Shown here: positions 1 through 9,600 of the stretch, piece after piece
Numbering within the stretch: the stretch's first letter is position 1
Layout of the letters: every line of letters begins with the position of its first letter
Source of the DNA: Bacteroidales bacterium UBA4293
GTDB taxonomy: Bacteria > Bacteroidota > Bacteroidia > Bacteroidales > Bacteroidaceae
Assembly: GCA_002395835.1 (NCBI GenBank)
Contig: DGVD01000012.1
Span: 62,001 to 126,000, forward strand
Length of the DNA: 64,000 nt
Direction of reading: 5' to 3'
Made by a program: the position numbers and the translations under genes
The notes under the pieces: generated by a model
Told to the model about the DNA's origin: nothing
Database searches by the model: none
Seen by the model: only the letters and a program-made list of their open reading frames with translations

Positions 1-839
1 TACGGACTATCCGTCCACTTCGTGATGGTGTGATTGCCGACTTCAATGCCTGTGAGCAGATGATGCGCGGTTTGATCAAGAAAGTACATACAGGAACTCG
101 CTTGTTCTCTCCATCACTTAGAATGGTTATTGGTGTTCCATCAGGCAGTACTGAAGTAGAACTTCGTGCAGTCAGAGACTCCGCAGAGCATGCAGGTGGT
201 CGGGATGTATATTTGATATTTGAGCCTATGGCAGCAGCAGTAGGTATCGGCCTTGATGTTGAGGCTCCAGAAGGTAACATGATTGTGGATATAGGTGGTG
301 GAACCACTGAAATCGCTGTTATTTCACTGGGTGGCATTGTTTCAAATAATTCCATTAAGATAGCAGGTGATGACCTGACTGCTGATATTCAGGACTATAT
401 GCGTCGTCAGCATAATGTTAAGGTCAGTGAGCGTATGGCAGAACGTATCAAGATTAATGTGGGTTCTGCTTTGACTGATCTGGAAGAGAATGCTCCAGAA
501 GACTATGTAGTACATGGACCAAACTGTATCACAGCTTTGCCAATGGAGATTCCAGTATGCTATCAAGAAATTGCTCATTGTCTGGATAAATCCATCTCCC
601 GCATTGAAGCTGCAGTTTTGAGTGCATTGGAAGTTACTCCTCCTGAACTTTATGCCGACATCGTGAAAAATGGTATTTGGCTTACTGGTGGTGGTGCGTT
701 GCTTAGAGGTTTGGACAGACGTCTGGAAGCTAAAATTAATATTCCATTCCACGTGGCAGAAGACCCATTGTTGAGTGTGGGAAGAGGCACAGGTGTGGCT
801 CTAAAGAATGTGGAAAAGTTCTCATTCTTAATGCGATAA
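1..839 (+). CDS. mreB: Rod shape-determining protein MreB, 5' truncated by window edge
   Basis: This is an actin-like ATPase that forms membrane-bound filaments guiding lateral cell-wall synthesis. Complete codons begin at base 3 (reading RTIRPLRDGVIADF), so the GTG at base 30 is an internal Val codon and not a start; roughly the first 60 residues of a usual ~340-residue MreB lie outside the window. The phosphate-2 motif DIGGGTTEIAVISLGG and the adenosine motif WLTGGGALLRGL are intact. The TAA at 837-839 is followed directly by the mreC ATG, so the two are very probably co-translated as the head of an mreB-mreC-mreD-mrdA-rodA operon. Confidence 0.97.
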   Translation, partial: RTIRPLRDGVIADFNACEQMMRGLIKKVHTGTRLFSPSLRMVIGVPSGSTEVELRAVRDSAEHAGGRDVYLIFEPMAAAVGIGLDVEAPEGNMIVDIGGGTTEIAVISLGGIVSNNSIKIAGDDLTADIQDYMRRQHNVKVSERMAERIKINVGSALTDLEENAPEDYVVHGPNCITALPMEIPVCYQEIAHCLDKSISRIEAAVLSALEVTPPELYADIVKNGIWLTGGGALLRGLDRRLEAKINIPFHVAEDPLLSVGRGTGVALKNVEKFSFLMR

Positions 840-1703
840 ATGAATAACCTACTTCTTTTTTTACAGAAGTATTATTATTGGTTTGTGTTCCTGATACTGG
901 AAATAGTAAGTTTAGGCTTACTTTTCCAGTATAATAATTATCAGGGTAGTGTGTATTTCACCTCGGCCAATGTGATGAGTGGCTACATCCATGAAGTGCA
1001 GTCACGCATAGCGTCTTATTTTTCTCTTCAGCAGGTGAATGAGGATTTAACTCAGCAGAATGTACGGCTTGCTATGGAGTTGTCCGATTTGCGTGAACGA
1101 ATGATAATGCCTGAGGATTCTACTCATTATGCTCCAAGTGTAAAGAGTACTTTGACAGAATACCCTCCCTTGCCAGCTGTCGTAGTCAATGTAACGTTGA
1201 ATCGGAAAAATAATTTTCTGACCATTAATAAGGGTGAGGCAGATGGTGTGAAACCAGAGATGGGTGTCCTTGGAGGTAATGGTTTAGTAGGGGTGGTGTA
1301 TAAGACCACAGCGCACTATTCTTTGGTAATGCCACTTATCAATACTAGTTCTAATATAAGTTGCAGAATAAGGAACAGAGGTTATTTTGGTTATTTGCGT
1401 TGGAATGCTGAAGATAGCCGATATGCTATGTTAGAAGATGTTCCACGCCATGCCACATTCAAAAAAGGAGATTTAGTTGAAACCAGTGGATTCTCTGAGA
1501 TGTTTCCTCAAGGAGTCTTCGTAGGAAGAATAGATGAAATCTACGATTCTCCTGATGGCTTGTCTTATCAGCTAAAGGTAAGGTTGGCTGTTAACTTTGG
1601 GCACCTTCGTGATGTACTGATCCTTCAGCATCGGCCTAGTGAAGAGTTGGAGATATTACAAGAAGAAGTGGATAACGCTAATGTGAAGGAGGAAGAATCA
1701 TGA
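840..1703 (+). CDS. mreC: Rod shape-determining protein MreC
   Basis: MreC is a bitopic inner-membrane protein whose periplasmic part activates the PBP2-RodA synthase and links it to MreB and MreD. The 287 residues show a short cytoplasmic start, one membrane helix at about 11-32, a coiled-coil stretch at about 60-90 (NEDLTQQNVRLAMELSDLRER), then the beta-rich MreC domain to about 270 and an acidic Glu-rich tail. The start directly abuts the mreB stop, and the last codons overlap mreD by 4 bases (ATGA). Length is normal for Bacteroidota MreC. Confidence 0.96.
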   Translation: MNNLLLFLQKYYYWFVFLILEIVSLGLLFQYNNYQGSVYFTSANVMSGYIHEVQSRIASYFSLQQVNEDLTQQNVRLAMELSDLRERMIMPEDSTHYAPSVKSTLTEYPPLPAVVVNVTLNRKNNFLTINKGEADGVKPEMGVLGGNGLVGVVYKTTAHYSLVMPLINTSSNISCRIRNRGYFGYLRWNAEDSRYAMLEDVPRHATFKKGDLVETSGFSEMFPQGVFVGRIDEIYDSPDGLSYQLKVRLAVNFGHLRDVLILQHRPSEELEILQEEVDNANVKEEES

Positions 1704-2203
1704 TATTTTCATTTGTAAAACGTCTATTTGCTTTTCTTCTTCTGATTTTAGTTCAAGGATTCTTTTTGAATCAGGTAAATGTTATGGGGTATGCCACCCC
1801 TATGGTTTTCATTTTCTTCCTGCTAGTTTTCCAGCGAGGTTCATCTCGCTTTTCACTCTTGTTATGGGGATTCTTTTTGGGATTGGCTATGGACTTGTTT
1901 ACCAATACTCCAGGTGTAGGTGCAGCATCCTGTACTTTATTGGGCATGATTCAACCATTATTGTTGGAGATGTTTCTGCCCCGAGATTGTGCGGAAGATT
2001 TGTCGCCTTCCATTAAAGAACAGGGTTTGGCCAAGTTTTGTGGCTATTTGCTATTGTCTACATTTATCTTTTATGTAGTCTATTATCTGTTGCTAGCTTT
2101 TTCTTTGGCCCATTTGGAATCACTAGCAATAAACATTATAGGTGGCACTTTATTTAGTTTTGTTTTAATGTTGGGTTTGAATAGTTTATATCATCGGTCT
2201 TGA
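1700..2203 (+). CDS. mreD: Rod shape-determining protein MreD
   Basis: MreD is a small polytopic inner-membrane partner of MreC. The 167 residues are almost wholly hydrophobic, with about five predicted membrane helices and few charged residues other than a short loop at about 90-113. Sequence conservation in this family is weak, so the call rests on length, topology and position between mreC and the PBP2 gene. The ATG overlaps the mreC stop (ATGA), which suggests translational coupling. Confidence 0.92.
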   Translation: MIFSFVKRLFAFLLLILVQGFFLNQVNVMGYATPMVFIFFLLVFQRGSSRFSLLLWGFFLGLAMDLFTNTPGVGAASCTLLGMIQPLLLEMFLPRDCAEDLSPSIKEQGLAKFCGYLLLSTFIFYVVYYLLLAFSLAHLESLAINIIGGTLFSFVLMLGLNSLYHRS

Positions 2204-2209
2204 GTCTGT

Positions 2210-4057
2210 ATGAAAGATTTTAATCTGGAAAAGCGGAAATATGTGGTTGCCGGTTCTGTGGTTTTCATTGTACTGGCTTACATTTTACGTTTATTTACTT
2301 TACAGATTGTCAGTGATGATTATAAGCAAAGTGCTGATAGTAATGCTTTTTTAAATCAGATACAATATCCTTCTCGTGGAGTCATTTATGATCGGAATGG
2401 AGAACTTCTTGTGTATAATCAACCGGCTTATGATGTCATGGTCTTGATGCGAGAAGTGGAAAATCTGGACACATTAGAGTTTTGCAAGTCTCTGAGTATA
2501 GACAAGGAGTATTTCATCAAAAGAATGGCAGAGATCAAGGATAGGAACAGTAACCCTGGCTATTCTAGCTATACTCAGCAGGTTTTTATCAGTCAGCTTT
2601 CAGTAGAAGAAGCTTCAGCTTTTCAGGAGAAACTTTTCCTTTATCCTGGTTTCTCAGTTCAGAAAAGGTCTATTCGTCAGTATGCTACAACTCATGGAGC
2701 ACACGTTTTAGGCGATGTTGCCGAAGTCTCTAAAGGAGACATGGAAGAGGATAGTTATTACTTACGTGGTGACTATATAGGAAAGCAGGGAGTGGAACGT
2801 TCTTATGAAAAAGCTCTCCGAGGTGAAAAAGGTGTACAAGTTTTGCTTCGAGATGCTAGGGGAAGAATAAAGGGGCACTATAAGAATGGTGCAGAAGACA
2901 AATTACCTGTTCCTGGCAAAAACTTGAAATTGAGTCTGGATATGGAGTTACAAGCATTAGGAGAACGTCTGATGGAGGGTAAGATTGGTGCTATCGTAGC
3001 CATCGAGCCTAAAACTGGAGAAATCCTTTGCATGGTAAGTGCTCCTGATTATGACCCAAGCTTAATGTCTGGACGTAAAAGAAGTAAAAATCATGTTTTG
3101 CTGAGCCGTGATGAATGGAAACCTTTGTTGAATCGGGCTATCATGGGACAATATCCACCTGGTTCTACGTTTAAGACTTCTCAAGGTTTGACATTCCTTC
3201 AAGAAGGAATTATTACTCCAGGAACGACTTACCCTTGTTATCGTGGATTTATTCATAGAGGGCTACGGGTTGGTTGTCATGGGCATCCATCTCCACTTTC
3301 CTTGGTTCCTGCAATTGCAACCTCTTGCAATGGCTTTTTCTGTTGGGGGTTATATTATATGTTAGGAGATCGCGCCAAATATGGGACGGTGCAAAATGCT
3401 ATGACCCGTTGGAAGGATTATATGGTTTCTATGGGCTTTGGTTATAAGTTGGGAGTTGACTTGCCAGGAGAGAAACGAGGCATGATTCCTAACGCCCAGT
3501 TTTATGATAAGGCTTATAAGAGTGATTGGAGTGGTCTAACTGTCATCAGTATTTCTATTGGTCAAGGTGAGGTTACTTTAACCCCTTTGCAGATAGCTAA
3601 TCTAGGTGCAACAATCGCCAATCGTGGTTACTATATTATTCCTCATGTGGTTAAAGAGGTCGAAGACACTCCGATGGATACTACCTATATCAATAAACAC
3701 TACACAATGGTAGACCGTTCAAATTATGAAGTTATAGTAGAAGGAATGCGAAATTCTGTGTTAGGAGGTACATGTAAAGCAGCCAATGTTCCAGGCCTTG
3801 AAATCTGTGGAAAGACTGGTACAGCACAGAATCGTGGCCATGACCATTCTGTATTTATGGGATTTGCCCCTATGAATGATCCTCAGATTGCCATTGCTGT
3901 TTATGTGGAGAATGGTGGGTGGGGTGCCACTTATGGTGTGCCAATTGGAAAACTGATGATAGAACAGTACTTAAACGGTAAACTTTCAGAAAGAAGTGAG
4001 AAGGAAGCCACTAATTTCCAAAATAGACGTATACAATATGGTAGCGAATCGAGGTAA
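2210..4057 (+). CDS. mrdA: Penicillin-binding protein 2 (elongasome transpeptidase)
   Basis: A class B PBP that crosslinks peptidoglycan during cylindrical growth, working with the RodA glycosyltransferase. The 615 residues contain one membrane anchor near 13-32, a PBP dimerisation/pedestal region at about 50-220 and a transpeptidase domain from about 245. The catalytic PGSTFK motif places the active Ser at about residue 319 and Lys at 322; SCN follows at about 378 and the KTGT motif starts at about Lys535. Only 6 bases separate it from mreD, and its 3' end overlaps the rodA start region. Confidence 0.97.
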   Translation: MKDFNLEKRKYVVAGSVVFIVLAYILRLFTLQIVSDDYKQSADSNAFLNQIQYPSRGVIYDRNGELLVYNQPAYDVMVLMREVENLDTLEFCKSLSIDKEYFIKRMAEIKDRNSNPGYSSYTQQVFISQLSVEEASAFQEKLFLYPGFSVQKRSIRQYATTHGAHVLGDVAEVSKGDMEEDSYYLRGDYIGKQGVERSYEKALRGEKGVQVLLRDARGRIKGHYKNGAEDKLPVPGKNLKLSLDMELQALGERLMEGKIGAIVAIEPKTGEILCMVSAPDYDPSLMSGRKRSKNHVLLSRDEWKPLLNRAIMGQYPPGSTFKTSQGLTFLQEGIITPGTTYPCYRGFIHRGLRVGCHGHPSPLSLVPAIATSCNGFFCWGLYYMLGDRAKYGTVQNAMTRWKDYMVSMGFGYKLGVDLPGEKRGMIPNAQFYDKAYKSDWSGLTVISISIGQGEVTLTPLQIANLGATIANRGYYIIPHVVKEVEDTPMDTTYINKHYTMVDRSNYEVIVEGMRNSVLGGTCKAANVPGLEICGKTGTAQNRGHDHSVFMGFAPMNDPQIAIAVYVENGGWGATYGVPIGKLMIEQYLNGKLSERSEKEATNFQNRRIQYGSESR

Positions 4058-5504
4058 TCATAGTATTTGGAAATCTTTGGACTGGTTTACAATTGCAATT
4101 TACATTGTACTCATGGTTTTCGGTTGGGTTAGTGTTTGTGGAGCTAGCTATGACTTTTCAAATATGGATTTTTTCAGCTTTGAAAGTAGGGCTGGCAAGC
4201 AATTAGTTTGGATGGGATTGTCATTAGGCATAGGCTTTGTCCTCCTTATGTTGGAAGAACGTATCTATGAAATGTTTGCTCCACCAGTCTATTGGTTCCT
4301 TATTTGTGTGCTCATAGCTACAATCTTTCTTTCTCACGATGTAAAAGGTTCTCGTTCATGGTTGGATTTTGGTCCAGTGAGGCTTCAACCGGCTGAGTTC
4401 GCTAAGTTTGCGACAGCACTCTATTTGGCGAAGTTTATGAATACATGGGGATACTCAATTCATAAATTGAAAAATTTTATTAAGACGCTAGGAATTGTCT
4501 TGCTTCCAATGGCCATTATTGTAATGCAGAAGGAAACAGGCTCTGCTTTAGTATACTTTGCATTCTTTTTAGTCTTCTATCGTGAAGGAATGGCCGGTTC
4601 TATCCTATTCTCAGGAATATCTGCAGTTCTTTATTTTGTTATAGGACTTCGTTTCCAAGCTGATTTTATGGGATACACTCCTACGCCAATTGGTCGTTTT
4701 AGTGTCTTGCTGATGATTATTCTTTTTACAATTGGTATGGTTGGAGTGTATTGTGAGAATGCAAAAGCATTTTGGAGAATGATTCTAGGTTCTTTAGGAA
4801 CTGTCTCTTTAGCATTGCTTTTCTCTTTTTATGTCATACCTTTTGATGTGACTTATGTTATGGTAATCATTATTGTAGCATTAATTGGTTATTTGATCTA
4901 TTTAGGAGTTTCAGAACGGGGACGCAGTTATTTTTTTATAGCTTTGTTTGCTTTCTGTTCTATAGGATTCCATTATTCAACAGATTATGTTATGAATAAT
5001 GTATTGGAATCTCATCAGCGAATTCGAATCAATGTACTCTTGGGTATAGAAGACGATCCTGCTGGAGCTGGTTATAATGTAAACCAATCTAAGATAGCGA
5101 TAGGTTCAGGAGGATTGACCGGGAAGGGATTCTTAAATGGCACTCAAACCAAGTTGAAATATGTACCAGAACAGGATACAGATTTTATATTCTGTACAGT
5201 AGGAGAAGAAGAGGGCTTTATAGGAGCCACTGCAGTATTGTTGCTTTTTATGACATTGATATTGAGGCTTATTTATATGTCAGAGCGACAACCTACTACC
5301 TTTGGCAGGGTATATGGTTATTCTGTACTTAGTATTTTTTTATTTCATCTCTTTATAAATATAGGTATGGTCCTTGGGTTAACACCAGTTATAGGTATAC
5401 CTCTGCCTTTTTTTAGCTATGGTGGTTCTTCTCTATGGGGTTTTAGTATTCTTCTGTTTATATTCCTTCGTATTGATGCAGAAAGAGAACATCTTAAGCG
5501 TTAA
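4038..5504 (+). CDS. rodA: RodA, SEDS-family peptidoglycan glycosyltransferase
   Basis: RodA polymerises lipid II into glycan strands, paired with PBP2. The protein has about ten membrane helices and typical SEDS segments such as SRSWLDFGPVRLQPAEFAK and the GIPLPFFSYGGSS loop near the C terminus. The frame is open from 3996, but the ATG at 4038 (MVANRGNHSIWKSLDW) gives a start just before the first helix as in relatives, with 488 residues and a 20-base overlap with mrdA; the upstream ATG would add 14 residues. The stop overlaps the stop of the convergent gldH by 4 bases. Confidence 0.95.
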   Translation: MVANRGNHSIWKSLDWFTIAIYIVLMVFGWVSVCGASYDFSNMDFFSFESRAGKQLVWMGLSLGIGFVLLMLEERIYEMFAPPVYWFLICVLIATIFLSHDVKGSRSWLDFGPVRLQPAEFAKFATALYLAKFMNTWGYSIHKLKNFIKTLGIVLLPMAIIVMQKETGSALVYFAFFLVFYREGMAGSILFSGISAVLYFVIGLRFQADFMGYTPTPIGRFSVLLMIILFTIGMVGVYCENAKAFWRMILGSLGTVSLALLFSFYVIPFDVTYVMVIIIVALIGYLIYLGVSERGRSYFFIALFAFCSIGFHYSTDYVMNNVLESHQRIRINVLLGIEDDPAGAGYNVNQSKIAIGSGGLTGKGFLNGTQTKLKYVPEQDTDFIFCTVGEEEGFIGATAVLLLFMTLILRLIYMSERQPTTFGRVYGYSVLSIFLFHLFINIGMVLGLTPVIGIPLPFFSYGGSSLWGFSILLFIFLRIDAEREHLKR

Positions 5505-5965
5505 TATTCAATCCGAATACCTACATCATTCACACCTTTTAAAGTCTGTTTTTTCATGTAATGATAAATCTTTATCATTCCTTTTTTGCTTGCTTTATTG
5601 ATATAAATAGGTTTGGAGACCGATTCATTAATATAAATTGGATTTATATATTGTTTATGATTCCCATCTATTTGTAAGGTTATAATATCCGTTTTTTTAG
5701 GCCAGTCGGTCCATGATTGTTCCACTATTAAGGTCATATTCTTATAGGGATACTCTTCTAAAGTGCGTAACTCTACTTGGAGTGAAAGATTATCATAAGA
5801 TGCCAAGCTATCAACTTGAAAATATAGTGTATCATTGTTACGCCATATTTGATTTGCTATAGGTTGGCAAGAATGATAAGTAATTTTCCCCATACAACCT
5901 AATAGAAGGAACGCACTTCCAACTGCTAACGTTTTGAATATGTGACTAATTGCTACTTTCACCAT
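5501..5965 (-). CDS. gldH: GldH-type gliding motility lipoprotein
   Basis: This is a 154-residue lipoprotein with a signal peptide and lipobox (FLLLGC, Cys about 24). The family signature appears at the end (LKGVNDVGIRIEY), together with YHSCQP near the N terminus and a central beta-rich EYPYKN region. In gliding Flavobacteria, GldH is needed for motility. In non-gliding Bacteroidales the gene is kept next to ricT and holB and its role is unclear, possibly in the outer membrane or type IX secretion; that part is inference. It overlaps ricT by 20 bases and ends convergently on rodA. Confidence 0.85.
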   Translation of the reverse strand: MVKVAISHIFKTLAVGSAFLLLGCMGKITYHSCQPIANQIWRNNDTLYFQVDSLASYDNLSLQVELRTLEEYPYKNMTLIVEQSWTDWPKKTDIITLQIDGNHKQYINPIYINESVSKPIYINKASKKGMIKIYHYMKKQTLKGVNDVGIRIEY

Positions 5966-7484
5966 TATTAATTATAGGCTGGTTGTTGCTATTGCCCTTC
6001 TGATGTCGGTTATTCTTATGGTTCCTGCTATTTGTGGCTTTGGGATGAGTGCTTTCTCCCTTTATATTTTCATTTTGACGGTCTTTTCCTTGTAAATTTG
6101 ATTGATTTTGATGCTCAGATTTAAAACGTTCAGATCTTTGAGAAAGATCTAACTCTACCTTGTTTTGTTGTTCTGTTTTTTCTTGCTTTATTCTTTTTTC
6201 AATTCTATCAGTTTTATTTTTAGGGGTTCTATTATTATTTTCTGGAATAATTCGATTATTATTCCCACTCATCTTTTTGTCATGAGACTCATTTTTCTCT
6301 TGCTTATTGTTTTTGGAAGACTTGTTCCCATCTATTATTTGAGAATTTTCCGATTGGTTCTCATCAAGTTTCTTGGAAACGTCGTTTTCCTTGTTCCCCT
6401 TATTGCGTTTCTTCTTGCTACCTTTACGTTTATCAAAACGAGTTAAGTCATCTTGTTCTGCTAAGTCTAAAGGCTTATTTATGGTAATGTCTGTAGCTGA
6501 ATTATCCAATTTCTCAGGCTTTTCGCCTGCTCGGTTCATGCTAAGCACTTCAAAAGCACGACGTGCGGGAATTGTTACTAGATTTGCAGCAATATTTTTA
6601 TCACTGGAATATGTGACCATTCCACTTAAGATGTCAGCCTTAAAGAAAAAGTATTCACAATCTTTAGTTTCTAGTGTTATTTCTCGGGAAGGGAGTCGCT
6701 TGTGAGCCTCTACATAACTATCAACCTCATAGTTCATGCAGCATTTCAATTTTGCGCATTGGCCAGCCAATTTCTGGGGATTTAAGGATATATCTTGAAA
6801 TCTTGCAGCACTGGTTGAAACAGAAGAAAAGTTTTTCATCCAGGTTGCACAGCATAGCTCTCTGCCGCAAGGACCAATACCACCTATACGACCAGCTTCT
6901 TGGCGTGCCCCAATTTGCTTCATTTCAATTCGGACTTTAAATGCATCAGCTAAGACTTTAATTAATTGGCGAAAATCTACACGTCCATCGGCAATATAGT
7001 AGAATATGGCCTTGTTGCCGTCTCCTTGGTATTCAACGTCACCAATTTTCATTTCCAAGCCTAGGTCTTTAGCAATTTGTCGGGAACGAATCATGGTTTC
7101 ATGTTCTCTACTTTTTGCTTCTTCAAATTTTTCCAAGTCCACGGGTTTAGCGATGCGATAGATACGCTTTATATCACTTTCGTTTCGGATGTTAGCCTTT
7201 TTAATTTGAAGAAGAACAAGTCGACCTGTCAAAGTAACAGTTCCGATATCATGTCCAGGACTTGCTTCTACAGCTACAATATCACCTTTCTTCAGCTCTA
7301 ATCCATTGGAGTTGTGGTAGTAACCTTTACGAGTGTTTTTAAATTGAACTTCCACTAAGTCTGTTTCCTCATCATTATGAGGAATGTCAGCCAGCCAATC
7401 AAAGGTGTTCAGCTTATTATTTGACCTTCCACAGCCTTTACAACTAAGGCCCCTTCCAGCAGCATTTAATTTGAAATCAGTCAT
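5946..7484 (-). CDS. ricT: RicT/YaaT-like PSP1-domain protein with long charged tail
   Basis: A PSP1-domain protein of the RicT (YaaT) family. In Bacillus, RicT works with RicA and RicF, binds iron-sulfur clusters and promotes RNase Y-dependent RNA maturation; no ricA or ricF is visible here. The N terminus carries CKGCGR, and the core (about 40-320) has the hallmark RIGGIGPCGRELCCATW and GQCAKLKCCMNYE. From about 330 to 512 the protein turns into a Lys/Asn/Glu/Gln-rich, probably disordered tail. The gene lies 4 bases after holB and overlaps gldH by 20 bases, within the metF-holB-ricT-gldH unit. Confidence 0.93.
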   Translation of the reverse strand: MTDFKLNAAGRGLSCKGCGRSNNKLNTFDWLADIPHNDEETDLVEVQFKNTRKGYYHNSNGLELKKGDIVAVEASPGHDIGTVTLTGRLVLLQIKKANIRNESDIKRIYRIAKPVDLEKFEEAKSREHETMIRSRQIAKDLGLEMKIGDVEYQGDGNKAIFYYIADGRVDFRQLIKVLADAFKVRIEMKQIGARQEAGRIGGIGPCGRELCCATWMKNFSSVSTSAARFQDISLNPQKLAGQCAKLKCCMNYEVDSYVEAHKRLPSREITLETKDCEYFFFKADILSGMVTYSSDKNIAANLVTIPARRAFEVLSMNRAGEKPEKLDNSATDITINKPLDLAEQDDLTRFDKRKGSKKKRNKGNKENDVSKKLDENQSENSQIIDGNKSSKNNKQEKNESHDKKMSGNNNRIIPENNNRTPKNKTDRIEKRIKQEKTEQQNKVELDLSQRSERFKSEHQNQSNLQGKDRQNENIKGESTHPKATNSRNHKNNRHQKGNSNNQPIINNGESSN

Positions 7485-7488
7485 ATTA

Positions 7489-8616
7489 TTATTGTATCAA
7501 TAGCACAATCATTTTCAGAGCAAAGTCAAAGAATACCATCCGAGCATTGACATTTTGTTCTATGTGTCTTTGTGCTAAGGTTAATTCATCAGTGATTTTC
7601 ATCACATTTTTTTCATTAATAAAACGAGCAAAACGTGTAGAGAAATTTCTTTCATCGTCTGTCATATAATTCAAGTCCTCAATCTTGAAATTATAGATAA
7701 AGTTTTCACGTATTAATCGTTGGCAGTATATAAGAAAATTCTTTTGTCGTTCTCGACCCCATCCGGCAATTTGCTCGCTCCATTGTTTCAACTCTTTTAC
7801 TTTTCTTTGATATGAAAGGCGCATTAGCATGACAAACATGTCAAAAAAGAGAGATTTGTCTTCGTTTATATGGATGGCTTCTAGCGCTTCTACATAGCTA
7901 CCATTTGCCATATGAGCTATCCGCTTGGAATCTTTCTGATTTATTCCAAGCTTACTTTCCAATTCATGTTGGATAATTTCAGAATCTAATCGTTTGAACT
8001 CGATTTCCTGAGTACGACTCTTTATGGTTTGAAGTAGAAACTCTGGTTGCTCACTAATAAGCAAAAATACAGTTTGTGATGGGGGCTCCTCCAGTATCTT
8101 CAGTATTTTGTTGCTACATTCTTCTTGCATCTTCTCTGGTAACCAGATAATCATCACTTTGAAACCGCCTTGGCTAGATTTTAAAGATAGTTTTTTACCT
8201 ATCTCTTCACTCTCGGCTGTATAGATGGTAGCTTGCTGATTTTCAGCATCCATTACTTTTAGCCAGTGATTTATGGTAAAGTATGGATTTTCTAGTATAA
8301 ATGAACGCCAAATAGAAATGAGGTCATCACTAACTGTTTTCTTGGGTGCTTTGGCTTTATTGATAACAGGAAAAACGAAGTGTAAATCTGGATGCGAAAG
8401 TGTGTTAAACATTCGGCATGATTGGCAAATTCCACATGAATCATCTATTCCTCTGTCTTTACACAACAGATATCTAGCATAGGCAATAGCCATGGGAAGT
8501 TTTCCCACCCCTTCTGGTCCAGTGAAAAGTTGTGCATGAGGCACTCTTCCCTCTTGAACCTCTTGGATGAGTCTTTTTTTTATAGCTGCTTGTCCTATGA
8601 TGTCTTTGAATAGCAT
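7489..8616 (-). CDS. holB: DNA polymerase III subunit delta prime
   Basis: A clamp-loader subunit that helps load the sliding clamp during replication. The start MLFKDIIGQAAIKKRL at 8616 is typical; the frame extends upstream to 8694, but that would run into metF. The AAA+ domain has a P-loop-like GPEGVGKL, where the Thr/Ser usual after Lys is Leu (fitting a subunit that does not need to hydrolyse ATP), and a four-Cys zinc module (CKDRG...CGICQSC) follows. The 375-residue length is normal. The gene starts 1 base after the metF stop. Confidence 0.93.
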   Translation of the reverse strand: MLFKDIIGQAAIKKRLIQEVQEGRVPHAQLFTGPEGVGKLPMAIAYARYLLCKDRGIDDSCGICQSCRMFNTLSHPDLHFVFPVINKAKAPKKTVSDDLISIWRSFILENPYFTINHWLKVMDAENQQATIYTAESEEIGKKLSLKSSQGGFKVMIIWLPEKMQEECSNKILKILEEPPSQTVFLLISEQPEFLLQTIKSRTQEIEFKRLDSEIIQHELESKLGINQKDSKRIAHMANGSYVEALEAIHINEDKSLFFDMFVMLMRLSYQRKVKELKQWSEQIAGWGRERQKNFLIYCQRLIRENFIYNFKIEDLNYMTDDERNFSTRFARFINEKNVMKITDELTLAQRHIEQNVNARMVFFDFALKMIVLLIQ

Positions 8617-8617
8617 A

Positions 8618-9568
8618 TCAGTAAATTTGCTTTGCAACTTCGTAAATACTATCAACTGCAGAAACAGTATAGAAATGGATGCTTGGAGCACCATATTTCA
8701 TAAGTTCTCGACATTGGTTTACGCACCATTCGATTCCAAGAGACTTGGCATCCTCATCAGTTTTGCATTTCAGAGCTTCAATGGCTAATTCTTGAGGAAA
8801 ATCGCAATGGAAGGTCTTTGGGACGGTCGTTAGTTGAGATAATTTGCAGAAAGGTTTGATTCCAGGTATAATAGGAATATTAATTCCTGCTTTACGGGCT
8901 AGATCTACAAAATGAAAGTATTTTTTATTATCATAGAATAATTGAGTAACCGCATATTCTGCTCCTGCCAGGGCCTTTTTCTTAAGCCAATAAAGGTCTT
9001 GTTCTATATTGGGGGCTTCTTCATGTTTCTCCGGATAGCAAGCTACACCAAAAGAGAAATTGCCTGGTACATTGATGTTAGTTCCATCTATAAAATGGCC
9101 TGCATTGAAATCATTAACTTGGTCGATTAGATCAGTAGCATGGCATGGACCATTCTTTTCTGGAGTAAACACTTTGTCTTCTTTTGCCTTGTCTCCTCTA
9201 AGTATTAATAAATCTGTAATCCCTAAGAATTGCAAGTCTAAAAGTGTATATTCGATTTCGTCACGGGTAGCTCCACTACAGACTAGATGTGGTACAACTT
9301 TAATACCATAGCGATCTTTGATTGCTACAGCTACAGCTACAGTGCCAGGTCGTTTTCTAATACATTCTCGCTCAAATAAACCATTACTCTTTTCACGGAA
9401 AATATATTCACTTCTGTGATTGGTAATATTGATGTATTTGGGGTTGAACTCTTTCAGCCTGTCAATTGTATTAAACAATGATTTTGTACCGTTACCCTTT
9501 AGCGGAGGGAGGACTTCAAAAGAAAAAGCCGTCTTCTGCTCTTGGGTAATAATTTCTTTTATAGTCAT
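8618..9568 (-). CDS. metF: Methylenetetrahydrofolate reductase
   Basis: Reduces 5,10-methylene-THF to 5-methyl-THF with FAD, supplying the methyl group for methionine synthesis. The 316 residues match a single TIM-barrel MetF: FSFEVLPPLKGNG with the catalytic Glu near the N terminus, YINITNHRS, LRGDKA, FSFGVACYPEKHEEAP and TQLFYDN in order. It heads the minus-strand unit continuing into holB, ricT and gldH. A promoter-like sequence lies at 9601-9632. Confidence 0.97.
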   Translation of the reverse strand: MTIKEIITQEQKTAFSFEVLPPLKGNGTKSLFNTIDRLKEFNPKYINITNHRSEYIFREKSNGLFERECIRKRPGTVAVAVAIKDRYGIKVVPHLVCSGATRDEIEYTLLDLQFLGITDLLILRGDKAKEDKVFTPEKNGPCHATDLIDQVNDFNAGHFIDGTNINVPGNFSFGVACYPEKHEEAPNIEQDLYWLKKKALAGAEYAVTQLFYDNKKYFHFVDLARKAGINIPIIPGIKPFCKLSQLTTVPKTFHCDFPQELAIEALKCKTDEDAKSLGIEWCVNQCRELMKYGAPSIHFYTVSAVDSIYEVAKQIY

Positions 9569-9600
9569 TTTGTGTTAATCCGTAAGTCTCAAACAATGTG

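Noticed and set aside
30..839. GTG at base 30 as an mreB start
   Set aside because: The frame is open to the window edge and bases 3-29 encode conserved MreB residues (RTIRPLRDG), so the gene is truncated by the window.
3996..4037. Longer rodA from the ATG at 3996
   Set aside because: It would add 14 residues that overlap mrdA by 62 bases; the ATG at 4038 better matches the expected start before the first helix.
5501..5504. Possible frameshift between rodA and gldH
   Set aside because: The genes are on opposite strands and merely overlap stop to stop; both products are full length.
6165..6446. Hydrophobic open frame of 93 codons on the plus strand
   Set aside because: It is the antisense of the Lys/Asn-rich tail of ricT; its composition follows from that tail.
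8617..8694. Longer holB reaching 8694
   Set aside because: The added 26 residues fall inside metF and do not look like a delta prime N terminus; MLFKDIIGQ at 8616 does.
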